Part shown: one piece after another, positions 57,325 to 64,000 of the stretch
How positions within the stretch are numbered: the stretch's first letter is position 1
How the letters are laid out: each line of letters begins with the position of its first letter
Origin: Planctomycetaceae bacterium
Lineage (GTDB): Bacteria; Planctomycetota; Planctomycetia; Planctomycetales; Planctomycetaceae
Length of the DNA: 64,000 bases
Assembly (NCBI GenBank): GCA_024742875.1
Contig: JANSXP010000004.1
Coordinates: forward strand, 159,284-223,283
Direction: 5' to 3'
Notes under the pieces: model-generated
The model's database searches: none
What the model saw: the letters and a program-made list of their open reading frames with translations, nothing else
Told to the model about the DNA's origin: nothing
Program-made: the position numbers and the translations under genes

Positions 57325-57894
57325 ATGGCGGCAAGTGACCCATCATCCGAAGCGGAATCGGACCAGCGAGAACTGGAGCAGCAGCTCGGGCAACATCAGG
57401 GCTGGCTGCGTTCAGTGATTCAGGCACGACTCGGAGGGCCCGAAGGCACCGACGACATTCTGCAGGAAGTCCAGATGGCGGCCATTGAAGGTCATGTCAG
57501 CCTCCGCAAGTCGCACTCCTTTTCTGCCTGGCTGTACCAAATCGCTGTGCGGCAAACGGCCCTGTTTCGACGCCAGCTTGGTCGCCACAGGCGGCGGTTA
57601 CGTCAGGCGGGAGAAAAGGCGCGAATCGAAATTAACGACTGCCCGGAACCGCTCGACTATCTGATGAAGACTGAGCGGCAGGAGATCATTCTTCAGGCAT
57701 TGCAGCAGATCCCCCCGCAGGACCGGGAGATGCTGGTACTCAAATACGTGGAAGGCTGGAGCTATCGATCCATTGCCGACCAACTGAACAGAACCGAACG
57801 CGGCGTGGAGTCTCAGCTACAGCGAGCCCGCCAGCGACTTCGCCGTCGCCTTCTGGCGACCGATCTTATCGATCAACAGAAAGCCGAATCATGA
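57325..57894 (+). CDS. ECF-type RNA polymerase sigma factor
   Basis: A 189-residue sigma-70-family protein with region 2 (GTDDILQEVQMAAIEG, HSFSAWLYQIAVRQT) and region 4 (LQQIPPQDREMLVLKYVEGWSYRSIADQLN helix-turn-helix, RTERGVESQLQRAR). It lacks regions 1 and 3, as in extracytoplasmic-function factors. Its stop overlaps the next gene by four bases (ATGA), so sigma and the putative anti-sigma are made together. Confidence 0.92.
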   Translation: MAASDPSSEAESDQRELEQQLGQHQGWLRSVIQARLGGPEGTDDILQEVQMAAIEGHVSLRKSHSFSAWLYQIAVRQTALFRRQLGRHRRRLRQAGEKARIEINDCPEPLDYLMKTERQEIILQALQQIPPQDREMLVLKYVEGWSYRSIADQLNRTERGVESQLQRARQRLRRRLLATDLIDQQKAES

Positions 57895-58595
57895 ACAGTC
57901 AGCTGCAACACCGGATCGATCGTCTCGCAGACAACGAAGTTTGTGCGCAGGAACTCACGCAGTTGCTGGCAGATATCGAACACAACAACGCGTGGAAGCA
58001 GTGCGCACTAACGCTGATCGAAGCAGCAGAATTAAAAAATACTTTGCGACAAATGGTGCAGACTTCCACACAAACCACTCCGCCGGCCCCAGGCGGACGC
58101 AGTCGCCTGATGTCGACCCTGCTGGCTGCCTGCCTGCTCGGTGCCGCGTTTGTTGCAGGCCGCGGACTGAAACCCAGGGCGGAACCACAGTTCGTGCAGA
58201 CGGACACGCCGACAACCGCCGAGCCATCTTTGCCACCAGCACCAATCGAGCAACAAACGCCTGCAGAGAACCAGACCACTGTTGCCACCAACAACTCGTC
58301 AGCCGCGAAATCGCCGCGCCAGCCGAAAGCCGGCCCGGAAGTCGTGGGTTTTGCACAGGTACTGCGGCAGACCGGCGTCAGTCCCCGCTACCCGGTCATC
58401 GCCGGTGAGTTTTCTGACCGCGAGCTGATGGAACTGACAACCATCCCTGAACACATTCGCCGCCGGGCTCGCAGCAACGGCATCGAAATGGAGCGACTGC
58501 CGCGCGTGCTGACCGTACAGCTGGCGGACGGACAGCGTCTGGCCGTCCCCATGGACGCCCTCGGACTGCGGCAGACCCGCGCGGAAGTGCTGTAA
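57891..58595 (+). CDS. Single-pass membrane protein, putative anti-sigma factor
   Basis: A 234-residue protein with an N-terminal cytoplasmic helical part, one membrane helix (LLAACLLGAAFVAG, around residues 76-90), a Pro/Thr/Gln linker and a C-terminal domain of unknown fold. Translation is coupled to the sigma gene. Topology and position fit an anti-sigma factor. I do not see the zinc HxxxCxxC signature of the ZAS class, so the mechanism is open. Confidence 0.7.
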   Translation: MNSQLQHRIDRLADNEVCAQELTQLLADIEHNNAWKQCALTLIEAAELKNTLRQMVQTSTQTTPPAPGGRSRLMSTLLAACLLGAAFVAGRGLKPRAEPQFVQTDTPTTAEPSLPPAPIEQQTPAENQTTVATNNSSAAKSPRQPKAGPEVVGFAQVLRQTGVSPRYPVIAGEFSDRELMELTTIPEHIRRRARSNGIEMERLPRVLTVQLADGQRLAVPMDALGLRQTRAEVL

Positions 58596-58696
58596 CCAGC
58601 TCCTGCACCAATTCCCGTCATTCCCGGACATCGCTCAGGTCGCGTCAGGACCTGCGGCCTGGGCGATTCCACATCCAGATATCATGGAGAAACACA

Positions 58697-59776
58697 ATGT
58701 CTCGAATTCTGCTGACTCTTACTTTGGGTCTGCTGGCCAGCCCGCTGTCCGCTCAGGAAGAACAAAACGATTACTGGGACATGCTGAGTACAGCGACCGG
58801 TCATCACGGCATCACATCCACCCAGGCGGCGAAGTCCGGGCTGAAATGCAGTTCGTGCCACACCAGCGACATCGTGTACGGTGCCCTCGCGCCCAGTACG
58901 CTGACCACAGTCGACAGGAACGATTCGACAAAGACTCTTTACTCGTACTACATGGACCTGGCTTTGCCCGTGGACGACAGCCTGCCAATCGGCATTTCTT
59001 TGAGCAAGCCGGGAGACCTCACGTCCCGCCTGCTGAAACTCGACGGTGGGCTGGTGGTTGACGCCATCTGCCCCGGGCAGTCCGGTGGCCTGGCCGTTCA
59101 TGACATCATCATCAAGGCCAATGACAAAAAGCTGGAGGAGCCGGACCAGTTCATCGCCTATCTCAAAGACTCCAAAGACACGGTGGCGCTGTCCGTGAAG
59201 CGAGCCGGGGTCGACGAAATCGTGAAGATCGACCTGAAGCCACAGCAAAAGCAGGAAGACCGCTACCTGATTGGCGTGGTGCTCAACCAGCTTGATCCCG
59301 TTGTGAACGCACAACTGAAACTGGATCGCGACGTCAGTGTCATCGTGACCGAAGTCATTGAAGGCAGTGCGGCCGATGGAAAACTGGAGCCGCGCGATAT
59401 CCTGCTGAAAGTCAATGAGACACCCGTTAAGGCTCAGGAAGACATCACGGAAGCTGTGAAAAAGTCAGAAGGCAAGGCGCTGACTCTGGGCGTCATTCGC
59501 AACGGCGAGACGGTGCTGCTGGATGTGACGCCCAAACGTGTGGGCGACACCGTGGTAGATTCACTGGTGCAGTCCAAAGATGCCACCCTGTCTCCGCTGC
59601 TGCATCGAGTGCTGATTGATCCCACTGTGGAATATGCCACCGTGGTCGAAGCCTACGAACGAGCAGCGACCGTCGTTCCCGGAAAAGAGAAGTCCAGCGA
59701 TGAGCGGCTCAAACGCATCGAAGCCCAGCTGGATCGCCTGACAAAGCTGGTCGAAAAACTGGCCGAAGAGAAGTAG
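58697..59776 (+). CDS. Secreted protein with CxxCH motif and two PDZ domains
   Basis: A 359-residue exported protein (signal MSRILLTLTLGLLASPLSA). Near residue 50 it has CSSCH, a single c-type heme-binding motif. Two PDZ-like domains follow (GLVVDAICPGQSGGLAVHDII..., SVIVTEVIEGSAADGKLEPRDIL...), then a coiled-coil-like C-terminus (ERLKRIEAQLDRLTKLVEKL). GGAG precedes the ATG. It is third in the sigma operon, so it probably senses an envelope state. No protease triad is seen. Confidence 0.75.
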   Translation: MSRILLTLTLGLLASPLSAQEEQNDYWDMLSTATGHHGITSTQAAKSGLKCSSCHTSDIVYGALAPSTLTTVDRNDSTKTLYSYYMDLALPVDDSLPIGISLSKPGDLTSRLLKLDGGLVVDAICPGQSGGLAVHDIIIKANDKKLEEPDQFIAYLKDSKDTVALSVKRAGVDEIVKIDLKPQQKQEDRYLIGVVLNQLDPVVNAQLKLDRDVSVIVTEVIEGSAADGKLEPRDILLKVNETPVKAQEDITEAVKKSEGKALTLGVIRNGETVLLDVTPKRVGDTVVDSLVQSKDATLSPLLHRVLIDPTVEYATVVEAYERAATVVPGKEKSSDERLKRIEAQLDRLTKLVEKLAEEK

Positions 59777-60196
59777 GCCGAGCGATCAACGCGGGCATCA
59801 TCAGCAGCTAATGACATCTGAGCGCGCATCTTTCTGCCCCCAGACTTCTTGAGTCAATCCTCCAATCTGCCAACGCATATCTGGAAAGACGGGACACCCA
59901 CTACCGGAGGCCAGGAAGACCGGCGGCAGCGCGACAGTCCTTTCCAGCGGGTGACGGCGTTTGACAGTCCTGCGCATACCACGCGTGCGCGTCGAATCGC
60001 AGGTGGTTGGAATTCACTCACAGGGCCACCACGCCCTGGCCGTTCGCCACTCCGATGACAAAACGAGGGACGACAGACTTGCCTGCGGGCGGAGGGCTGA
60101 GCACAGTTCGCAGTCCGAGAGAGAACACTTGCGAAAGCCACCTGGCCTTCGAGCGCGCCCAGGCATTCACCGCCGTCCTGCAACCCTCCCGGGTCA
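59777..60196. other. Intergenic, 420 bases
   Basis: This lies between the PDZ gene and the tRNA fragment. Only short random ORFs are seen, and no recognisable gene, RNA or repeat. Confidence 0.4.
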
Positions 60197-60236
60197 GCCC
60201 TCGTAGCTCAGCTGGATAGAGCGTCGAATTCTAATC
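60197..60236 (+). pseudogene. 5' fragment of tRNA-Arg (displaced attachment-site copy)
   Basis: GCCCTCGTAGCTCAGCTGGA and the next ten bases match the intact tRNA-Arg at 61422 exactly. The match then degrades in the anticodon stem and ends. There is no T arm or 3' acceptor strand. It is best read as the chromosomal 5' end left behind by an integration that supplied a new 5' half at 61422. Confidence 0.85.
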
Positions 60237-60257
60237 GGTTCAGCGAACCGAGAACCC

Positions 60258-60269
60258 AGTGTTTTTACT
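60258..60269 (+). repeat. 12-bp inverted repeat, left copy
   Basis: AGTGTTTTTACT here is the reverse complement of 61406-61417. The pair bounds the decayed element and may be the recombinase arm sites. Confidence 0.6.
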
Positions 60270-60455
60270 AGCCAAACGCGAGACCATCTGGTGTATTTTG
60301 GGTGTGAATGGGTGCCGAAGGTGTAGGACTACACCCGCTCGGTTTGTGATCCCATGATTTGCAAAAATGTCAACCACTCCCTATTCACCGCCACAAGATA
60401 AGGCTCCAGGGCGCAGTTCCTCGTCCCGGACCGTTGTTGCCACGCTGTTGGCTCA

Positions 60456-61289
60456 ATGACGTACGCATTTGTACTCTCATTGCTCGGAGCGTCTTCTCAC
60501 GGTCCGTCCACAGGACGTTACTCACTTGGGGTCCCAGTATTTGCTGAACTGGATCTTTCAGCGTCCGTGCAGCTCACCTCGTTTTCCGCTGTCCGACTGA
60601 CCTACTTACTCGTGATCTGTTGCTTGTTGGGTGGAGGCACAGTCGCCCTATTCTTCTGGTACAGGCCTGACAGCTGGCCTCGCTTTTCAGTGGCACTTGC
60701 TTTTCTGATTGCGGTTGCTGCACTCTCACTCACAGCCCCGTTTGGGCGCGAATTGTTTCACACACCGCGTGATCAGCCGCATTTCGCCGCGATGGGATTT
60801 GGTGTATCACTGTGGCTGATTGTAATCTGCTTGCCAGCCCCCGCACGCAGCTATTCGTTCGCATTCGCTCGTTTCTATAATGTACATGGCATGTGGTGCG
60901 CAATTGTCAAAGATTCTGGAAGGTGCACAGTTGGACAAAGCGAATGCGGTTATCCCGTTGACGCTGGGTGTCGTCTGCCAGTGTGGTATCGCAGGCGGAT
61001 TGGTATTTCTGATGAAGCGACGCGGTCGAGCTGCAGCCAGATAATGGGACTACGCGCTGGCCAAGCAAATTCGCTGTTCAACCTGCCGCTCCTTGTGAGC
61101 GATAAACTGATTCACGGCGACTCGAAGACTACACCCCGAGCTGGTGTAGGGCTTCTGCTTCCGTGGATTTCTGCCGGCCTCAATCTCGGATCGTTCATTC
61201 AGATAGCGGAGCAGGGCATCGTCACGGTCGACTCCGAAGTACCAGAGTTTTCCGTTGATTTTCTTTGCCCACTGTCCTGTGGCATGTAG
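60456..61289 (+). CDS. Doubtful ORF, membrane-like N-terminus
   Basis: The first ~125 residues form three plausible membrane helices (LTYLLVICCLLGGGTVALFF, FSVALAFLIAVAALSLT, AMGFGVSLWLIVICLPAP). The rest is antisense to the integrase remnant and has no domain-like sequence. It could be a fragment of a cargo gene of the decayed element. Confidence 0.25.
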   Translation: MTYAFVLSLLGASSHGPSTGRYSLGVPVFAELDLSASVQLTSFSAVRLTYLLVICCLLGGGTVALFFWYRPDSWPRFSVALAFLIAVAALSLTAPFGRELFHTPRDQPHFAAMGFGVSLWLIVICLPAPARSYSFAFARFYNVHGMWCAIVKDSGRCTVGQSECGYPVDAGCRLPVWYRRRIGISDEATRSSCSQIMGLRAGQANSLFNLPLLVSDKLIHGDSKTTPRAGVGLLLPWISAGLNLGSFIQIAEQGIVTVDSEVPEFSVDFLCPLSCGM

Positions 61290-61325
61290 AAAGAGCGGAA
61301 ACTTGTCGCTACTTTGCCGCGGCAT
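61050..61325 (-). pseudogene. Truncated site-specific integrase, N-terminal fragment
   Basis: Ninety-one residues read FPLFLHATGQWAKKINGKLWYFG then DRDDALLRYLNERSEIEAGR, the N-terminal arm-type DNA-binding domain seen in planctomycete tyrosine integrases. A core-binding start (LRVAVNQFIAHKERQ) follows, and then the frame ends; the catalytic domain is absent. It fits a decayed element beside tRNA-Arg. Confidence 0.7.
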
Positions 61326-61405
61326 GGCGTGTTTTCGAAGAAGATCGGGTGCAGTGGCTGGTGTAGCCTCTATCGCCCACTCTTGGGCAAAACGCCACCC
61401 TGACC

Positions 61406-61417
61406 AGTAAAAACACT
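61406..61417 (+). repeat. 12-bp inverted repeat, right copy
   Basis: AGTAAAAACACT is the reverse complement of 60258-60269 and lies four bases before the intact tRNA-Arg. Confidence 0.6.
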
Positions 61418-61421
61418 AGTC

Positions 61422-61495
61422 GCCCTCGTAGCTCAGCTGGATAGAGCGTCGGATTCCTAATCCGAAGGTCGTGAGTTCGAATCTCGCCGGGGGTA
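61422..61495 (+). tRNA. tRNA-Arg (anticodon CCT)
   Basis: A full cloverleaf. The acceptor is GCCCTCG/CGGGGGT, the D arm GCTC...GAGC and the anticodon stem TCGGA/TCCGA with loop TTCCTAA, giving CCT (reads AGG). The T arm is GTGAG TTCGAAT CTCGC. The discriminator is A and CCA is not encoded. A recombinase gene ends eight bases beyond it, so it also serves as the attachment site. Confidence 0.95.
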
Positions 61496-61502
61496 CTTGT
61501 TT

Positions 61503-62696
61503 TTAAGGGGTTTCAGGGCTCTTTTCGCTGTCGGATCTCGGCCTATTCACCTCCGCGTTCACCTTTTTGCCGCGAGTTTGCGTCTCACGGAGGTGTCGGG
61601 CCGTTTCTTGGGCTTGGACGCCAACATAGTACTTCTCTGTCGTCGTGACCGACTCGTGACGCATCAGCTCCTTGAGCACCAAGGGCATCACCCGCTTCGC
61701 CCATCGATGCCCGAATGCACGCCGCAGGTCGTGAGCAGAGGCAAAGACCACCTTCCGATTGCCATCGGCACTGGCCCTCTCGTCCACCTTCACCTGGGCC
61801 ATCGTGCCGATCCGCACAAGCATCTTCGAGACACTATCTACCCGGCGAGTCGGACCACGATGCAGAACAGGGCGAAACACCCACCCCTCTCGCTCTGGCT
61901 CTGGTGTCCTCAGAAGGAATTCCTCGAAGTCCGGTGTGATGGGGTATTCTCGGTCCTTCCCACCCTTCTCATCCTCTGCAGCGATGAGTAGGACGGTGAA
62001 CTCCCCCGATGTGTCGATGCGAATCCCGTCAGACCACTTGTCCCACGTGAGCAACATCGCCTCCCCAATGCGCAGCCCGGAAAGCCACAGCCCCTCAAGT
62101 AGATAGCCAATTGATTCCTGCTGTCGATCGGGCAGCTTCGAGACCGCCCTGAGCATGCGCTCGTATTCCTCCATCGTGATCGGCCGGCCCTTCATCTGCT
62201 TGGCCTTGCGGGCTTTCTTCAATCGTGGGAACACTGGGACCGAGCGAATGAAGCCCTGACGCATGGCCCAGTTCAGCCCTACCTTTAGCTGCCGGAGATC
62301 GCCTTCAACTGTCGATGGTGCTCGTCCTTGCTGGAGTCGCAAGTTCATAAACCGTGTGACCCACTGAGTGGTGATGCGGCTGAGCCGATCCGGCTTCATG
62401 ACGTCTTCAACAACGTTGAGCACCGTCGAAATGTCAATGGCCGACTTCTCGCGCAAGTTCTGTGCATGCTCTTGCTCGTATCGCCTGCGAAACTCTGACC
62501 AGTGGATCACCTTCCCACAGTCATCCACGCCTTGGTTGAGTTCCGCCTGCCACTCGCCAGCTGCACGCAGGGCCTTCCGCTTGCTCGTGGTCCCACTGTT
62601 CTTCTCGATGCGTTTTCCCGTCACAGGGTCTTTATACCGCAGGTAGAAGTTCTTGCCTTTGCGAGTTACCACGTGCACACGGATCTCGTCACTCAT
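61503..62696 (-). CDS. Tyrosine recombinase/integrase
   Basis: A 397-residue phage-type integrase. The N-terminal SAM-like part has FMNLRLQQGRAPSTVEGDLRQLK. Catalytic Arg I is in SGLRIGEAMLLTW, the HxLRR box in SAHDLRRAFGHRWA, and the tail Tyr in RHESVTTTEKYYVG. All core residues R-K-H-R-H-Y look present, so it should be active. It would cut and join DNA at the tRNA-Arg site next to it. The start overlaps the stop of the upstream HTH-like gene by eight bases (ATGAGTGA). Confidence 0.95.
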   Translation of the reverse strand: MSDEIRVHVVTRKGKNFYLRYKDPVTGKRIEKNSGTTSKRKALRAAGEWQAELNQGVDDCGKVIHWSEFRRRYEQEHAQNLREKSAIDISTVLNVVEDVMKPDRLSRITTQWVTRFMNLRLQQGRAPSTVEGDLRQLKVGLNWAMRQGFIRSVPVFPRLKKARKAKQMKGRPITMEEYERMLRAVSKLPDRQQESIGYLLEGLWLSGLRIGEAMLLTWDKWSDGIRIDTSGEFTVLLIAAEDEKGGKDREYPITPDFEEFLLRTPEPEREGWVFRPVLHRGPTRRVDSVSKMLVRIGTMAQVKVDERASADGNRKVVFASAHDLRRAFGHRWAKRVMPLVLKELMRHESVTTTEKYYVGVQAQETARHLRETQTRGKKVNAEVNRPRSDSEKSPETP

Positions 62697-63042
62697 CTAG
62701 GTGATCTCCCTTGCGAGGTTTTGGTGGGCGCCGGCCTCTTCTGGCGGCCGCCTTGTTCATTGAAATAGCCAGCCGGACTGGCTCGTACTTTTCGCCCCTG
62801 ATAGAAGAAGGGTCGACGTTGAAGTGCTCAGCGAGCTTCACTTGCGAGGTCTCGTTTGTGTGACCGATCCACGCCAGCATCATCACGATTCGCTCTTCGA
62901 CCTTGTTCGACTTCATTGATCGAGGTCGCTTCGCCTTGCACACAGAGTCGGCAATTCTCGTCAGCACGTCGTTCTGTGTGTTCAAGGCCTCTAAACACTG
63001 AGAAGCAATCGAAATCAGCTCCAGTAGGTTTTCACTTGACAT
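62689..63042 (-). CDS. Putative DNA-binding regulator with HTH
   Basis: A 117-residue protein. A helix-turn-helix-like segment (QVKLAEHFNVDPSSIRG) is preceded by a helical N-terminal part and followed by a strongly basic tail (RRGRRPPKPRKGD). It could be the excisionase or transcription regulator of the island. ATG 63042 with GGGGA was chosen. Eight bases overlap the integrase start, so both are on one transcript. A perfect palindrome sits 12 bases upstream. Confidence 0.65.
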   Translation of the reverse strand: MSSENLLELISIASQCLEALNTQNDVLTRIADSVCKAKRPRSMKSNKVEERIVMMLAWIGHTNETSQVKLAEHFNVDPSSIRGEKYEPVRLAISMNKAAARRGRRPPKPRKGDHLDE

Positions 63043-63053
63043 ATTATCCCCAG

Positions 63054-63072
63054 ACACCCAGAATCTGGGTGT
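63054..63072. promoter_or_regulatory. 19-bp perfect palindrome, likely operator
   Basis: ACACCCAGA A TCTGGGTGT has nine-base arms around one base. It lies directly upstream of the HTH gene's ribosome binding site. It is a natural candidate operator for autoregulation of the regulator-integrase operon. Confidence 0.55.
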
Positions 63073-63164
63073 TCGAAGGTTCTGGACGGAACTCAGAACA
63101 GCCGGCGAGGGACTGCAATCCCGTTGACCCGGCTACAAGCCAGCATCGCTCAATGCGAATCCAC

Positions 63165-63198
63165 AGCCCCAACAGACTGCAATCTGGCGGGGCTTTTT
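63165..63198 (+). terminator. Rho-independent terminator-like hairpin
   Basis: AGCCCC / GGGGCT outer stem and CAGA / TCTG inner stem around a small bulge, followed by TTTTC. Confidence 0.65.
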
Positions 63199-63497
63199 CA
63201 TGCGCATTGGCGGGGTGCGACTACGGCGGTCCGCGATTCTGAGCAACCATTTCTCTGCGTCCTCTGACGGGGTGAACCCGCCGTTCACGATTTACGGAAC
63301 GTAGCGCGCAGACTGGTCCTGACAGCTGGAATGATTGGGCAGCGCAACCAAAGAATGGTGATTGCGGAAGCAATGGCGGTGCGATAAAAATTGCATCGTC
63401 GACATCAATCGTCAGGCTGTTCGTGCAGTCTGCGAGCGATGAGAAGCCGAACGGGGCCAAAGGTGTTGGTAGCACCACGACGATCCGACTTTCACCG

Positions 63498-63523
63498 AGC
63501 CGGCCACATTGGTCGGCTTTTTT
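63498..63523 (+). terminator. Rho-independent terminator-like hairpin
   Basis: AGCCGGCC / GGTCGGCT stem (one G-U pair) with a five-base loop and TTTTTT. Confidence 0.7.
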
Positions 63524-63660
63524 CGTGTTCACCCAAATCTTCACTATCTGTGTTTCCAATGTCAAGTCGTGTCCGTCTACCCAGATTGGCGCGCATAGGC
63601 CCCCACGTGCACGGCGTTTGACCGTGCCGTCATGAAACGCAAGCTGCTAAAGGGTGAGGA

Positions 63661-63891
63661 TCAGACGACTCGCTCCCCGGTCTCCTGGTCGATCACATAG
63701 CCACCCCAGCGTGCGACGGCACAGCGGGTGGCTGCCTCTAGGTCGGCATAACGGCCGCGACTGAAGCCACACTCAAAGACCTCGAATCGACCGTTCGGGA
63801 CTGCCTTTGACACTGGGATTTTCGCTCCCCATTTGGTGACTCGAAACTCTCGCTGATCAGTGTGCCCGAAGTTTCGTGGTGCCATTTTCAT
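63661..63891 (-). CDS. Small hypothetical protein of the island
   Basis: A 76-residue basic protein (MKMAPRNFGHTDQREFRVTK...) with a GRFEVFECGFSRGRYADLE core. No family recognised. ATG 63891 has AAGG about nine bases upstream; the track start adds 26 residues of repetitive Ser/Leu. Size and composition are like small phage or island accessory proteins. Confidence 0.55.
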   Translation of the reverse strand: MKMAPRNFGHTDQREFRVTKWGAKIPVSKAVPNGRFEVFECGFSRGRYADLEAATRCAVARWGGYVIDQETGERVV

Positions 63892-63965
63892 TGCGCATAC
63901 CTTCCCCGCTATTGGCCCAACATCAGGGCGCAACGGTAGTGAGAGTGAGAGAGAGAAACGGAAGC

Positions 63966-63991
63966 GCACACACTTGTGAAGATGTGTGTGC
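63966..63991. promoter_or_regulatory. Hairpin upstream of the small gene
   Basis: GCACACAC / GTGTGTGC stem with a ten-base loop, adjacent to a GA-rich tract (GAGTGAGAGAGAGA). Role unknown. Confidence 0.4.
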
Positions 63992-64000
63992 AGGTTCAGC

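Larger units (their letters stand above)
60237..61421. mobile_element. Decayed integrative element at tRNA-Arg
   Basis: About 1.2 kb lies between the tRNA 5' fragment and the intact tRNA. It contains a truncated integrase (minus) and a weak membrane ORF. An inverted pair AGTGTTTTTACT (60258-60269) / AGTAAAAACACT (61406-61417) sits close to both ends. The sequence looks like a remnant whose centre has been lost. Confidence 0.7.
63073..63660. other. Non-coding stretch of the island, 588 bases
   Basis: Short ORFs are random-looking on both strands. Two plus-strand terminator hairpins (63165-63198 and 63498-63523) lie here without a convincing gene in front of them. Confidence 0.4.
61422..64000. 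mobile_element. Left end of an integrative element/genomic island at tRNA-Arg
   Basis: The integrase lies with its 3' end beside the tRNA, followed by an overlapping HTH-type gene, short terminator-flanked stretches and a small ORF. This is typical of islands inserted in tRNA genes. The right boundary is outside the window. Confidence 0.75.

Noticed and set aside
60197-60270. A second functional tRNA-Arg
   Set aside because: Only the acceptor 5' strand, D arm and part of the anticodon arm are present; there is no T arm or 3' acceptor strand.
63221-63565. Minus-strand ORF of 114 residues in the island
   Set aside because: It spans a terminator hairpin, has no ribosome binding site and no domain-like sequence.

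Overview
The window looks like a chromosomal stretch of a marine-type planctomycete (Planctomycetota). The assignment is an inference from gene content. The signs are two PEP-CTERM surface proteins, an exopolysaccharide cluster of the exosortase-associated type (asparagine synthase, sugar transferases, FemAB-like), two formylglycine sulfatases, Tat-exported TIM-barrel and UPF0261 proteins, a thioredoxin-fold lipid/periplasmic protein, many lineage-specific hypothetical proteins, and a planctomycete-style integrase remnant. No database search was possible, so family names rest on motifs read directly in the translations.

Left part (1-30 kb). This is mostly housekeeping: two overlapping NUDIX genes behind thrS, a PEP-CTERM protein, an exported sugar isomerase-like protein, a cysteine desulfurase, and an rpe / histidine-phosphatase-like / accD operon. 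Next come a BON-domain envelope protein, a planctomycete-type lipoprotein, a STAS plus HATPase regulatory pair, an aminotransferase, DUF2760, ftsK, an Nramp-related transporter without the usual metal motif, a multi-repeat lipoprotein, a dehydroquinate-synthase-like gene, and a very cysteine-rich 14-residue-repeat protein. The last is followed by a run of four hairpins that looks like an independent structured RNA. A PIN/TRAM membrane protein, a Tm-1-like protein and a frameshifted PEP-CTERM gene close this part.

Middle (31-40.5 kb). Six co-directional, tightly packed genes form a polysaccharide locus: asnB, a RIFT-barrel/YetA-type putative polysaccharide lyase, three glycosyltransferases and a FemAB-like acyltransferase. 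The PEP-CTERM proteins elsewhere in the window fit the same surface system.

Right-middle (40.5-60 kb). Minus-strand operons dominate: an ABC ATPase, MoaD/ThiS, MoeB/ThiF and endonuclease set; two sulfatases; a second MoaD-like gene overlapping a giant FAD/Fe-S oxidoreductase; folE; and an epimerase. Plus-strand genes are a PilZ protein, a membrane-anchored protein with an RNase-like C-terminus followed by a tiny acidic protein, and an ECF sigma / putative anti-sigma / PDZ-CxxCH operon.

Right end (60-64 kb). A tRNA-Arg(CCT) gene marks an integration hotspot. A displaced 5' piece of the tRNA lies 1.2 kb upstream, with a decayed element holding a truncated integrase between them. A complete tyrosine recombinase gene begins eight bases beyond the tRNA 3' end and opens an island that runs off the window. 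No CRISPR array, rRNA or recognisable defence system was seen.
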